From contig NZ_LT630337.1 in NCBI RefSeq assembly GCF_900117315.1, positions 2,923,601 through 2,987,600 of the forward strand: 64,000 nucleotides of DNA, in the 5' to 3' direction. Below are positions 9,141-17,968 of the stretch, one piece after another; within the stretch, counting starts at the first letter, position 1; the number at the start of each line of letters is the position of its first letter. This DNA is from Bacillus massilinigeriensis (GTDB taxonomy: Bacteria > Bacillota > Bacilli > Bacillales > Cytobacillaceae). The notes beneath the pieces were generated by a model. That model had not been told where the DNA came from. It saw only the letters and a list, made by a program, of their open reading frames with translations, and did no database searches. The position numbers were made by a program, and so were the translations under genes.

Positions 9141-10256
9141 TTAAATGAATTGAAAAGGATCCGTATGTACTTCAGAAGGAAAAATAGTTACCAAATATCC
9201 TTTCTGTTCACAAACTTGATTCAAATAGTTTGCTACCCCTTTTTTCATCACTTTCTCGACATTATGACCCGGGTCTACAATATTAAGCCCTGCCATCATG
9301 GCATCATGGGCAACGTGATAGTACATATCGCCTGTAACGTACACATCTGCACCTTTAAATTTTGCAGAAGTAAAATATTTATTTCCGTCTCCACCTAATA
9401 CAGCTACTTTTTTTATCTTTGCTGTAAGGTCTCCAACCACCCGTACACCCTTTACCTCTAAGGAATCCTTTACATGTCTTGCAAATTCCTCTAAGGTCAT
9501 CTCATCAATCATTCCAATCCGACCGAGTCCTAAAGCCTCCCCCTGATTTTCTAATGGATAAATATCATAGGCAACCTCTTCATAGGGGTGAGCCTTTATC
9601 ATTGCAGAGATGACTCTTTTTTGTAAATGCTCAGGGAAAATGGTCTCAATTCTAGCTTCATCCACCTTCTCAAGCATTCCCCTGCCACCAATAAAGGGAT
9701 TTGTATCTTCTCCAGGTAGAAATTCACCGGTGCCATTTACTGAAAAAGAACAATGACTATAATTTCCGATTGCACCTGCACCACTATTCCCTAATGCCTG
9801 CTTAACAGAATCCGCATGACTGACAGGTACATATACGACTAATTTTTTCAACTTTGTATCATATGTAGGGATTAATACTTCCGTATTTTTAAGCCCTAAT
9901 GCTTGAGCTAGAAGGTCATTCACTCCGCCTTTTGCCACATCTAGATTAGTATGGGCAGCATAGACGGCGATGTCATGTTTTATAAGTTTTTCAATCATTC
10001 TTCCATAAGCTGTATCGGTTGTTATTTTTTGAAGCGGACGGTAAATGAATGGGTGATGAGCTATGATTAACTCAACATTCTTTTGGATTGCCTCATCCAC
10101 AACTTCCTCAAGTACATCTAACGCGATCATCACATTGGTTATTGGTTTATTTAATCGACCAATTTGCAGCCCAATTTTATCCCCTTCCATTGCTAAGGAT
10201 TTAGGGGAAAACGCCTCAAACAATTGAATCAATTCATGCCCATTTATTTGCTTCAC
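9141..10256 (-). CDS. yqfO: Nif3-like dinuclear metal centre protein (GTP cyclohydrolase 1 type 2 homologue)
   Basis: 371 residues, the long Nif3/YqfO form with an inserted NIF3-associated middle domain (about 130-240, CutA/PII-like). Dimetal-site residues are present: IIAHHPFIYRP near 63, AAHTNLDVAKGGVND near 100, and a C-terminal VTGDMYYHVAHDAM near 305 followed by DPGHNVEK. The function is not firmly known. It overlaps the upstream tRNA methyltransferase gene by 4 bp (ATGA), so the two are translationally coupled. Ends convergent with ispH. Confidence 0.9.
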   Translation of the reverse strand: MKQINGHELIQLFEAFSPKSLAMEGDKIGLQIGRLNKPITNVMIALDVLEEVVDEAIQKNVELIIAHHPFIYRPLQKITTDTAYGRMIEKLIKHDIAVYAAHTNLDVAKGGVNDLLAQALGLKNTEVLIPTYDTKLKKLVVYVPVSHADSVKQALGNSGAGAIGNYSHCSFSVNGTGEFLPGEDTNPFIGGRGMLEKVDEARIETIFPEHLQKRVISAMIKAHPYEEVAYDIYPLENQGEALGLGRIGMIDEMTLEEFARHVKDSLEVKGVRVVGDLTAKIKKVAVLGGDGNKYFTSAKFKGADVYVTGDMYYHVAHDAMMAGLNIVDPGHNVEKVMKKGVANYLNQVCEQKGYLVTIFPSEVHTDPFQFI

Positions 10257-10966
10257 TTTGTTAAAACCTCCTCAACAAATTGAATTTTAGTCACTAATTC
10301 TCTTTTCTTTTGCTCATTCTCATCTGAATCAGGCGCCTGTTCAATTTGTTTCAAAATCCGTTTCCAGTTTTCCATTTCTCTCAACCACTTATTTTGAAAT
10401 ACTTGGCTTTTCTCCCTCATTAAGTAAGGACCTAACAATAATGCCTTGTTCATATCCTTTTGGTCGTATGGAATGAGTGGCTCCCCTTGTTCTGATACTA
10501 AAATCTCATATATCTTCCCATCTTCCTCTAATATTTCTTCATGAATCAACTGCCAGCCATTTTCAATAAGCCACAAACGAATGGAAATAGCACTAATATT
10601 GGGTTGAAGAATTAATCTTTTTACTAAGGTCAGCTTATCCTTCCCATCCTCCAAAATCCTTGCTATGAGTGCACCACCCATCCCTGCAATGGTGATACAA
10701 TCGACTTCACCTTTTTTTATTACTTCAAGCCCATCCCCCATTCTTACAGAGATTTGTTCAGATAATCCCTCTTCTTGAACATGTTTCTGTGCCAATTGAA
10801 AGGGCCCTTCAACTACTTCTCCTGCCACTGCGTAGGAAATTTTTCGAGATAAAACTGCATAACAAGGTAAATAAGCATGATCGGAACCAATATCAGCAAG
10901 CTTATACCCCTCTGGTATATATTTAGCAACCGTCTCTAAACGATTAGATAGTTTCTGTGTATTCAT
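10253..10966 (-). CDS. trmK: tRNA (adenine(22)-N1)-methyltransferase
   Basis: 237 residues from the ATG at 10966, giving MNTQKLSNRLETVAKYI as in B. subtilis TrmK (YqfN). The frame is open upstream to 11053 without homology-like sequence, and GTGGTGAA fits the start at 10966. TrmK methylates A22 of tRNA using SAM. The SAM site DIGSDHAYLPCYAV lies near residue 25 and the catalytic-type motif DCITIAGMGGALI near 95. It forms a unit with yqfO; a terminator-like hairpin separates it from cccA upstream, leaving only about 48 bp for a promoter. Confidence 0.92.
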   Translation of the reverse strand: MNTQKLSNRLETVAKYIPEGYKLADIGSDHAYLPCYAVLSRKISYAVAGEVVEGPFQLAQKHVQEEGLSEQISVRMGDGLEVIKKGEVDCITIAGMGGALIARILEDGKDKLTLVKRLILQPNISAISIRLWLIENGWQLIHEEILEEDGKIYEILVSEQGEPLIPYDQKDMNKALLLGPYLMREKSQVFQNKWLREMENWKRILKQIEQAPDSDENEQKKRELVTKIQFVEEVLTK

Positions 10967-11014
10967 TTCTTCACCACATTTTCTTTTATTAGAAGCCTCC
11001 ATTACAGTATAAAA

Positions 11015-11099
11015 AAGAGACTGACTCAATACAAGAGCCTGAAACCTTAACAATCAAGGAGGTTGAAAAGGTGTCAGGCCCTTTTAGAGCCAGTCTCTT
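11015..11099. terminator. Long hairpin between cccA and trmK
   Basis: Outer stem AAGAGACTGACTC with GAGCCAGTCTCTT, inner pairing of GCCTGAAACCTT with AAGGTGTCAGGC, and an A/T-run at each end. It contains one copy of the GGTGTCAGGC palindrome found elsewhere in the window. Confidence 0.75.
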
Positions 11100-11111
11100 A
11101 TGTTTTTTTAA

Positions 11112-11474
11112 TTATTTCAAGCCTGCTAACCAATCTGCCATAGCATCTGCCTTATCCTCGGCAACTAAACCAGATGGCATCGTATTTTTACCTTGTGTAA
11201 TAATGGTTTTAATTTCGTCCTTAGACAAGCGGTCACCAACACCATTTAATGCAGGGCCAACTCCTCCTTGGTATGAATCACCATGACAATCAACACAGCT
11301 AGCTTTATAAATATCTTCTGGATTGGATGCTACTTCTTCTGTTTTTTCTCCCCCATCTTTCTTTTCAGCAGTTAAAGCCTCATGATCTCCTAAGCCCTTA
11401 AAAGAAAGTAGGAACATCGCCCCTATACCGAAAACCATAATTAATACAAATGGAATAATCGGATTTCGATTCAT
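11112..11474 (-). CDS. cccA: Cytochrome c-550, membrane-anchored
   Basis: 120 residues from the ATG at 11474, which has AAGGGAGG at good spacing; this equals B. subtilis CccA in length. An N-terminal hydrophobic helix (residues 4-22) anchors it to the membrane with the haem domain outside. The haem motif CVDCH is near residue 61 and the axial methionine is probably in NTMPSGL near 97. It carries electrons in the respiratory chain. The linker between anchor and haem domain is Lys/Glu-rich. Confidence 0.92.
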   Translation of the reverse strand: MNRNPIIPFVLIMVFGIGAMFLLSFKGLGDHEALTAEKKDGGEKTEEVASNPEDIYKASCVDCHGDSYQGGVGPALNGVGDRLSKDEIKTIITQGKNTMPSGLVAEDKADAMADWLAGLK

Positions 11475-11696
11475 GTAATAACCTCCCTTATGTATGAACA
11501 TACCGTAAAAATTCATTTACAAACAATCTTTATTTTACTTTAAAAAGAGAAGAAGGAAAAGCCCTAAAGTTAACTTTGTCACAGTATGTTCGCAAAATTG
11601 ACAAAAATCAACTTTTTCTAATCCATTACAAATATCGAATCGTCGGATTTAAATGAATTATTTTCTAAATATTAAAAAAATTATCAAAAATTTTTG

Positions 11697-12230
11697 TTAT
11701 ATGAAAATAGAAATAATCAAAACAATAATCCCTAATATCCCTGAGATGAAAAAATAAATTAATTTTAGCAATTTCCCTGTAAATAGCCACAATAAACAAT
11801 TTAAAAACAGAACCATATAGAGCATTTCTGGCTGATTAGGAAATATTCTTGTAATCATTTCCACCGTTGTTAACAGCAGAATTAGAGCCGAAACAACAAG
11901 GGGCACTTGGGCTAATAAACCTTTTTTAGAAAAGTAAAAAGTTGTGATTAATCCTAAAAAAATCAAAAAAGCCTCAAGAGCTATTTGCCAAATAAATGAT
12001 AATTCAGTAAAATAAATAAAAAATACAGCAAGAGGAATGAGCAATATAAAGAGAAGACTAAGAATTCTAATCCTTTGGTTAGGCGCCTTTTTGTCCAATT
12101 CTATTGGTCGATTTCCTTCTGTATATAAGGTTAGTAAGTAGTCGCAATAATGCTCAGGAAGGAGACGACTTTCCTTCCAATATAATATTTCATTGACAAT
12201 TACCTTTTTTCGATGATCATCCATACTCAT
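11697..12230 (-). CDS. Unassigned integral membrane protein
   Basis: 177 residues, not recognised as a named family. Residues 1-45 are soluble and resemble a short helical domain (VNEILYWKESRLLPEHYCDYLLTLY). From about residue 50 there are five hydrophobic helices (about 52-70, 74-92, 98-115, 122-140, 150-175), so it is a polytopic membrane protein. It lies between cccA and sigA in the same direction. The soluble N-terminus before a membrane bundle resembles DUF2157-type proteins, but I cannot assign it. Two nearby ATGs (12230 and 12224) are possible starts. Confidence 0.7.
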   Translation of the reverse strand: MSMDDHRKKVIVNEILYWKESRLLPEHYCDYLLTLYTEGNRPIELDKKAPNQRIRILSLLFILLIPLAVFFIYFTELSFIWQIALEAFLIFLGLITTFYFSKKGLLAQVPLVVSALILLLTTVEMITRIFPNQPEMLYMVLFLNCLLWLFTGKLLKLIYFFISGILGIIVLIISIFI

Positions 12231-12367
12231 ATGGTCACTTCCTATGACTTAAACAATTAATAAATTAAGCGCCATCATCCATGCGATATTGGGAATAGAT
12301 TGATTATTCATATGAATGATGGGCGAAAGGTATATTACAAAAAATGATATTCTTTCAGGTAAAATAA

Positions 12368-12403
12368 AAATAGTTTACCTCTATTGTAAGAAGTAAACTA
12401 TTT
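12368..12403 (-). terminator. Terminator of sigA operon
   Basis: AAATAGTTTAC pairs with GTAAACTATTT (11 bp), followed on the minus strand by a T-rich tract. It lies 14 bp after the sigA stop. Confidence 0.85.
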
Positions 12404-12416
12404 ATTAGCAATCCTT

Positions 12417-13541
12417 TTATTCTAAAAAGTCTTTTAGACGCTTGCTTCTGCTAGGATGGCGAAGCTTACGCAATGCCTTCGCTTCAATTTGACGAATACG
12501 CTCCCGGGTTACTCCAAATACTTTACCTACCTCTTCAAGGGTACGAGTACGCCCGTCATCGAGTCCAAAACGGAGTCGTAATACATTTTCTTCTCGATCG
12601 GTTAATGTATCAAGAACATCCTCTAGCTGCTCTTTTAAAAGCTCATATGCAGCATATTCAGATGGGGATGTTGCGTCTTGGTCTTCTATAAAATCACCTA
12701 GATGTGAGTCATCTTCCTCACCTATTGGGGTTTCTAATGAAACAGGCTCTTGAGCAATTTTTAAGATTTCTCTTACTTTATCAGGCGTTAAATCCATATC
12801 CTCCGCAATTTCTTCTGGAGTCGGTTCACGTCCTAAATCCTGCAATAATTGCCTTTGGACCCTTATTAGCTTATTGATTGTTTCCACCATGTGAACTGGG
12901 ATACGAATCGTCCTTGCTTGGTCTGCGATTGCCCGTGTAATTGCCTGGCGAATCCACCATGTCGCGTAAGTACTGAACTTAAATCCCTTGCTATAGTCAA
13001 ATTTCTCAACTGCCTTAATGAGACCCATGTTACCTTCTTGGATTAAATCTAAGAACAGCATTCCTCGACCAACATATCTTTTTGCAATACTTACAACAAG
13101 ACGAAGGTTTGCTTCTGCTAGACGCCTTTTAGCTTCTTCATCTCCCTGTTCAATTCTCGTTGCAAGCTGGATTTCTTCTTCTGCAGATAATAAATCGACT
13201 CGACCAATCTCTTTTAAGTACATACGAACTGGATCATTGATTTTAACCCCTGGTGGGACACTTAAATCATTTAGATCAAATACCTCTTCATTTTTTTCTA
13301 GCTCATGTACATTTGGATCCTCATCATCATTATCTCCTACCAATTCAACTCCTTGGTCTTGAAGGAATTCGTAAAAATCGTCCATTTGATGGGAATCTAA
13401 TACAAAGCTTGATAATTTCTCAGCGATATCATCATAAGAAAGAACACCAGTTTTCTTTCCTACTGCAGTTAATTGTTCTTTTACTTGTTCTAGGGTCAAA
13501 TCTGAATCAACCTCTTTTGAACGGGCCGATTTTTCAGCCAT
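12417..13541 (-). CDS. sigA: RNA polymerase primary sigma factor SigA
   Basis: 374 residues from the ATG at 13541, which follows AAGGAGGGG. Region 1.1 is N-terminal. Region 1.2/2 has [21 protein letters not shown] and the core-binding and -10-recognition helix [15 protein letters not shown]. Region 3 follows near 240, and region 4.2 carries [33 protein letters not shown] for the -35 box. It directs housekeeping transcription. It is the last gene of yqxD-dnaG-sigA, the Bacillus macromolecular synthesis operon. Confidence 0.98.
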   Translation of the reverse strand: MAEKSARSKEVDSDLTLEQVKEQLTAVGKKTGVLSYDDIAEKLSSFVLDSHQMDDFYEFLQDQGVELVGDNDDEDPNVHELEKNEEVFDLNDLSVPPGVKINDPVRMYLKEIGRVDLLSAEEEIQLATRIEQGDEEAKRRLAEANLRLVVSIAKRYVGRGMLFLDLIQEGNMGLIKAVEKFDYSKGFKFSTYATWWIRQAITRAIADQARTIRIPVHMVETINKLIRVQRQLLQDLGREPTPEEIAEDMDLTPDKVREILKIAQEPVSLETPIGEEDDSHLGDFIEDQDATSPSEYAAYELLKEQLEDVLDTLTDREENVLRLRFGLDDGRTRTLEEVGKVFGVTRERIRQIEAKALRKLRHPSRSKRLKDFLE

Positions 13542-13585
13542 ATGTACCCCTCCTTCCAAAAATCACAACACTTCATGTATATTAA

Positions 13586-15400
13586 TTAGGAATGGATTTC
13601 TTTTCTCAATTCCATAATTTCCTTAGCTATCTTTGCTGCAAGAATAGGATCACTACGCTCAGCATTTCTGCCTTCTGCTTCTTTTTCCTTTATCTTTAAC
13701 AATTTTGGATAATTCAACACCTGTTTTAAATAATCGGCTAATTCTTGTTCTGTGAGCTCCGACGTTACCGTCAACATTTCAATCTCCGCAATGATTCTTT
13801 TCAACTTAGGATCTTCCACATAATTAATAAAGTCACCAGCATTAGGCATGAGCCCTTTTGTATAATATCCTAATAAATAAGTGAATATGGCCTGATGTTC
13901 GTCAATATTAAATGTATGACCTTGAAGCCTTTCCTGAACGCGAAAAGCCAAATCTTCATCCTTTAACATATATGCCAGTAAATATCTTTCAGCATTATGG
14001 AAAGCAGGCTTTAAAGAGTTGTTTTGCTTTTCTAAGATGATTCTTTGCTTGGGAATATTAATTGCTTTTCCCTGATTCTTACGTTTTTCATTATAATAAA
14101 TTTGTTTTTGTTGAAGCTTTAATGCCTCTAGTGAAAGAGAGAATTCTGTTGCTAATTGTCTAAGGTAGAGGTCCCTTTCAACCGCCATTTCTAGTCTTGA
14201 AATTTCCTTGAGTACTTCTTCGATATATAATAGGCGATCTCCTTCATTATTAAGGTTTTTTCCTTTTCGTAAATAATAAAGCTTGAATGCCATCCAGGTT
14301 TTGCTCGAATGAATTACTTCATTTTTATATTTATCTCCACCAAACTTATTTATATATTCATCTGGATCCATTCCATCTGGCATTAAAGCCACCTTTACTC
14401 GGCAGCCGCTTTCAGAAAGCATGTTTCCCGCTCGATAGGCAGCTTCTATCCCTGCATTGTCGGAATCATAGCATATTGTGACTGTTTGCACATTCCTGCG
14501 AATGATTGAAACGTGTTCTGAGGTTAAAGAGGTCCCCATCGAGGCTACTCCATTTTCAACTCCAGCCTTATCTGCAGCGATCACATCAGCAAATCCTTCG
14601 AAAAGAACTACTTCCTGTAATTTTTTAATAATTGGCCTTGCTAAATGGTAATTATATAAAATTTTACTTTTATTAAAGATTGCCGTTTCAGGGCTATTTA
14701 AATATTTTGGCTCTTCAGCGCCCAATGATCTTCCTGAAAAAGCAATCGTATTTCCGTTTTGGTCAAAAATAGGAAACATAATTCGATCTCGAAAACGATC
14801 AAAATAGGTCCCGTCCCTTTCCCGTTTTATTATGAGTCCTGCCTTCTCAAGAATTTCTGGTTGGAAATTTCTTTTGATCAAAAACTTATAGATAAAATCC
14901 CATGACTTTAATGCATATCCTATCTGGAATTTATCAATGGACTCTAATGTAAAGCCTCTGTTAAGCAGGTATTCTAAAGCGTGTTGACCATCTTTTGTGT
15001 TTACTAACAAATGGTGATAGAATTTACGTAATACATCGTGAGCATCAACCATCATCTGAGTATCCTTTGGAATTGATTTTCCTCTGCTAACTCCAGATGG
15101 ATGGATTTCTAATTCAACATTTGCCTTTTTAGCAAGCCTTACAGCGGCTTCTTGAAATGAAAGACCTTCTAGCTCCATTAAAAAGGAAAACACATTTCCC
15201 CCTGCTCCACAACCAAAGCAATGATAAATTTGCTTATCAGGTGACACTGAGAATGATGGTGTGTTTTCTCCATGAAACGGACATAGTCCAAAGTAGTTTC
15301 GGCCTTGCTTTTTAAGTTGAACATAGTCAGCAATGACATCGACTATATCAACTGCTTGCCGAATTTCATTTAATTTTTCTTCGGCGATGCGCTCTGTCAT
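13586..15400 (-). CDS. dnaG: DNA primase
   Basis: 604 residues, the normal length. It makes RNA primers at the replication fork. The CHC2 zinc finger is at residues 41-65 (CPFHGENTPSFSV ... YHCFGCG). The catalytic core follows, with the toprim acids in VLFEGFADVIAA near 265 and CYDSDNAG near 310. The C-terminal 150 residues form the helicase-interaction domain. It sits 45 bp upstream of sigA and 41 bp downstream of yqxD. Confidence 0.97.
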   Translation of the reverse strand: MTERIAEEKLNEIRQAVDIVDVIADYVQLKKQGRNYFGLCPFHGENTPSFSVSPDKQIYHCFGCGAGGNVFSFLMELEGLSFQEAAVRLAKKANVELEIHPSGVSRGKSIPKDTQMMVDAHDVLRKFYHHLLVNTKDGQHALEYLLNRGFTLESIDKFQIGYALKSWDFIYKFLIKRNFQPEILEKAGLIIKRERDGTYFDRFRDRIMFPIFDQNGNTIAFSGRSLGAEEPKYLNSPETAIFNKSKILYNYHLARPIIKKLQEVVLFEGFADVIAADKAGVENGVASMGTSLTSEHVSIIRRNVQTVTICYDSDNAGIEAAYRAGNMLSESGCRVKVALMPDGMDPDEYINKFGGDKYKNEVIHSSKTWMAFKLYYLRKGKNLNNEGDRLLYIEEVLKEISRLEMAVERDLYLRQLATEFSLSLEALKLQQKQIYYNEKRKNQGKAINIPKQRIILEKQNNSLKPAFHNAERYLLAYMLKDEDLAFRVQERLQGHTFNIDEHQAIFTYLLGYYTKGLMPNAGDFINYVEDPKLKRIIAEIEMLTVTSELTEQELADYLKQVLNYPKLLKIKEKEAEGRNAERSDPILAAKIAKEIMELRKEIHS

Positions 15401-15440
15401 GAGAACAACTCCATTTTACTTATGAGGTATTCTAGATTAA

Positions 15441-15920
15441 TTACATTTTTCCTTCAATTATCGACAAAATTTTTATTAGTTCTTTTCTAAATTTTTGTCT
15501 ATTTTCTTTTGTGAAAGGTTTTGGACCCTTCCCATATATCCCCTGTTGCCTACCTTTAGCGGAAAGATATCTAAGATCTAGAGCAGTATCCATTTTAGTT
15601 TCCATATAGGGATCCCCTTTTGGAGATAATACATGAACCTTCTTTGGTAAAAGAATGGAAGCTAATCCAATATCTTGGGTTATCGCAATATCCCCTGCCT
15701 TGACCTTATTCATGATAAATAAATCTGCGGCTTCTTTTCTTGAATCAACAAATTTCCATGTTCCCATAGATAAGTTATTTTTCACATGGTCATATGAGGC
15801 CACAAAAATAACTTCCACAGAAAACCTCTCCGAAATTTCGACAATTTCCTCTTTAACTGGACATGAGTCGGCATCAACATAAATCGTTGGTTTGCCCAAT
15901 GTACTAGTAATTCTACACAC
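15441..15920 (-). CDS. yqxD: YaiI/YqxD family protein (UPF0178, DUF188)
   Basis: About 159 residues if it starts at the GTG at 15920, which has AAGGAA 8 bases upstream. The frame is open back to a TTG at 16007, but no ribosome binding site supports that start and the extra residues are not family-like. The conserved core is TIYVDADSCPVKEEI, then DLFIMNKVKAGDIAITQDIGLA, and a C-terminal GKGPKPFTKENRQKF. The family has a PIN-like fold; the biochemical role is not established. First gene of the dnaG-sigA operon. Confidence 0.85.
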   Translation of the reverse strand: MCRITSTLGKPTIYVDADSCPVKEEIVEISERFSVEVIFVASYDHVKNNLSMGTWKFVDSRKEAADLFIMNKVKAGDIAITQDIGLASILLPKKVHVLSPKGDPYMETKMDTALDLRYLSAKGRQQGIYGKGPKPFTKENRQKFRKELIKILSIIEGKM

Positions 15921-16072
15921 TTTCGCATATTCCTTCTTTATTCTTTCAACTTTTGCAAAGATATGCATGTCGAATTTTTTTGGGGAAGTGAACTTGACTT
16001 CTGACAATTAATAGTTTATTCGTTCAAACTGAAGTCTAAACCTAAAAATATTAATTTTTATCACAATTTTTT

Positions 16073-16102
16073 ATTATAGTACATAATATTTACTTTTTCC
16101 AA
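16073..16102 (-). promoter_or_regulatory. SigA-type promoter of yqxD-dnaG-sigA
   Basis: On the minus strand TTGGAA, 18 bases, then a perfect TATAAT. The leader would be about 145 nt to the GTG of yqxD. The rest of 15921-16163 is AT-rich with no other gene visible. Confidence 0.6.
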
Positions 16103-16163
16103 TACTTTGAATGGCAAAAAGTTAAAATTTTGTTAAATAAATATGTATATCTTTTAAAACGAA

Positions 16164-16245
16164 AGGGATCTGAGACCTCCTTTTAGTTTCATATACAACT
16201 CTCTATAGCTGTATATGAGCTAGGATTAAGAATCAGACCCCTGTT
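16164..16245 (-). terminator. Large imperfect hairpin after ppsR
   Basis: An 80 bp imperfect inverted repeat. The base pairs AGGGATCTGA with TCAGACCCCT and the tip pairs CATATACAAC with GCTGTATATG. It begins directly after the ppsR stop, and a T-rich tract (TTTCGTTTT) follows on the minus strand. Probably a terminator, though longer than needed. Confidence 0.65.
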
Positions 16246-16246
16246 T

Positions 16247-17059
16247 TTATATTCTTTTTTGATAATAATGGTTTAATATGATATTTGCTGTTTCCTCTAC
16301 TGCTTTATTCGTTACGTCAATGACTGGGCAACCAATTTTTGATGTGATAGCTTCGAAGTAGGTCATTTCGTTTTTAATTCTTTCCAGATTTGCATAGCTT
16401 GCTTGATCATTCAGACCAAGAGAAATTAATCTTTCCCGCCTGATTTGGTTTAATTTGTCTGGACTAATCTTTAACCCAAAGCATTTTGATGCAGGTACCT
16501 GAAAGAGTTCGTCTGGTGGGTCCACCTCAGGAACGATTGGAACATTCGCTACCTTCAATCGCTTATGAGCTAAATATTGTGATAACGGAGTTTTTGAAGT
16601 ACGTGATACACCAACGAGGACGATATCAGCCTTAAGAATCCCACGAGGGTCTCGGCCATCATCATATTTTACCGCAAATTCAATTGCTTCCACCTTTTTA
16701 AAATACTCATCATCTAATTTTCTCACTAACCCCGGTTCAAAAAGAGGAGTTTGTTGGCATAAATTCTGTATTTGGTCCATTAAGGGACCAATAATGTCAA
16801 TTGCATAAATATTTTCCTTCTCTGCTGATTCTCGCATATATGAACGGATGTCAGGCTTTACTAATGTATAAGCAATCATCCCATGATCCATCTTAACAAG
16901 TGAGATTACTTCATCAATATTTACTTTATCTTCAACATATGGAAACCTTTTGATCGTTACATCATTTAAAGGAAATTGACTAATAGCTGCTTTCGTTACT
17001 AATTCTGCCGTTTCTCCTACAGAATCCGAAACAACATATATGATTGGAATTTTCCCCAT
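16247..17059 (-). CDS. ppsR: Pyruvate, phosphate dikinase regulatory protein (kinase/phosphorylase, DUF299)
   Basis: 270 residues from the ATG at 17059, the length of B. subtilis YqfL; an ATG at 17071 touches the ribosome binding site and is less likely. The DUF299 family regulates PEP synthase or PPDK by ADP-dependent phosphorylation and Pi-dependent dephosphorylation. The N-terminal [15 protein letters not shown] and the P-loop-like [18 protein letters not shown] near 148 are hallmarks. It follows ccpN by about 28 bp and is probably cotranscribed. In B. subtilis YqfL affects CcpN activity. Confidence 0.92.
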   Translation of the reverse strand: MGKIPIIYVVSDSVGETAELVTKAAISQFPLNDVTIKRFPYVEDKVNIDEVISLVKMDHGMIAYTLVKPDIRSYMRESAEKENIYAIDIIGPLMDQIQNLCQQTPLFEPGLVRKLDDEYFKKVEAIEFAVKYDDGRDPRGILKADIVLVGVSRTSKTPLSQYLAHKRLKVANVPIVPEVDPPDELFQVPASKCFGLKISPDKLNQIRRERLISLGLNDQASYANLERIKNEMTYFEAITSKIGCPVIDVTNKAVEETANIILNHYYQKRI

Positions 17060-17086
17060 TTTTGTAACCATCTCCCTTCTAAATCC

Positions 17087-17722
17087 TTACTGATTACTTC
17101 CTAACTCAAGAAAGGCTTTTGTTAAATTTGTTTTTGTTATTCTGCCAACCACTTCATAGCCCTGTTCTGTTTCCTTAACGACGGGCAATGCATCAATTTG
17201 TTTTTCTATTAATAACTTTGCTACATCCATTAAAGAATCTTCTTTTTTGCACATCGTAATATTGGGCATTCTAGTCATAATTATATTAACAGGAAGTGTA
17301 GTAAGTTCCTGATTTCCTATGCTTGCCCGAAGTAAATCCTTTCGTGACAATACGCCCACTAAATTTGATTGTTTATCAACGACAAACAAAGTCCCAACAT
17401 CCTCTAAAAACATCGTACAAATAGCATCATATACCGAAATATTTTCGTTGATGACGACAGGTATGGATTGATAATTACCTACTGATAGCTTTTGTAATTT
17501 CTCATTGATTAGCTGTACACCAGACTTACCAGTATAAAAATAACCAACCCTCGGCCTTGCATCTAAATATCCTGCCATTGTTAAGATGGCTAAATCAGGG
17601 CGCAATGTAGCCCTCGTTAAATTTAATCTTTCCGCAATGTTTTCTCCGGTTATTGGTCCATTTTCTTTCACTATTTGTAATATGTGTTCTTGCCTTTTAT
17701 TAAGTTCTATTGGTCTCACCAC
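17087..17722 (-). CDS. ccpN: Transcriptional repressor CcpN
   Basis: 211 residues. An N-terminal helix-turn-helix (GENIAERLNLTRATLRPDLAIL, about 24-45) is followed by two CBS domains (about 80-140 and 145-205), which bind adenine nucleotides. In B. subtilis CcpN (YqzB) represses gapB, pckA and sr1 during glycolytic growth. The likely start is GTG at 17722, with AGGG 8 bases upstream; the next codon is also GTG. It heads a ccpN-ppsR unit, as in B. subtilis. Confidence 0.93.
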   Translation of the reverse strand: MVRPIELNKRQEHILQIVKENGPITGENIAERLNLTRATLRPDLAILTMAGYLDARPRVGYFYTGKSGVQLINEKLQKLSVGNYQSIPVVINENISVYDAICTMFLEDVGTLFVVDKQSNLVGVLSRKDLLRASIGNQELTTLPVNIIMTRMPNITMCKKEDSLMDVAKLLIEKQIDALPVVKETEQGYEVVGRITKTNLTKAFLELGSNQ

Positions 17723-17900
17723 CTGTAATCCCTATTAAAAACCAATTAATGCTATACTTTTACATAAAATATTATATACTTTTTTAGTCAAAATGAAAAA
17801 GGCAAGATCTTGTTACATTCTATATTTCATATTTTTTACATACTCTTTGAGGAATGTAATACAATAATCACTGAAAAATTGCTATCCTCGAAAAAGAAAA

Positions 17901-17950
17901 TGATGGAGGTGAGCAATGTTATTAATAAACATTGCTCTCACATTCCATCA
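17901..17950 (-). terminator. Terminator of glyQS
   Basis: A nearly continuous 20 bp stem: TGATGGAGGTGAGCAATGTT pairs with AACATTGCTCTCACATTCCATCA across a short AT loop. A T-rich run follows on the minus strand. It lies 19 bp after glyS. Confidence 0.8.
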
Positions 17951-17968
17951 TTTACTTATTCAAACAAC

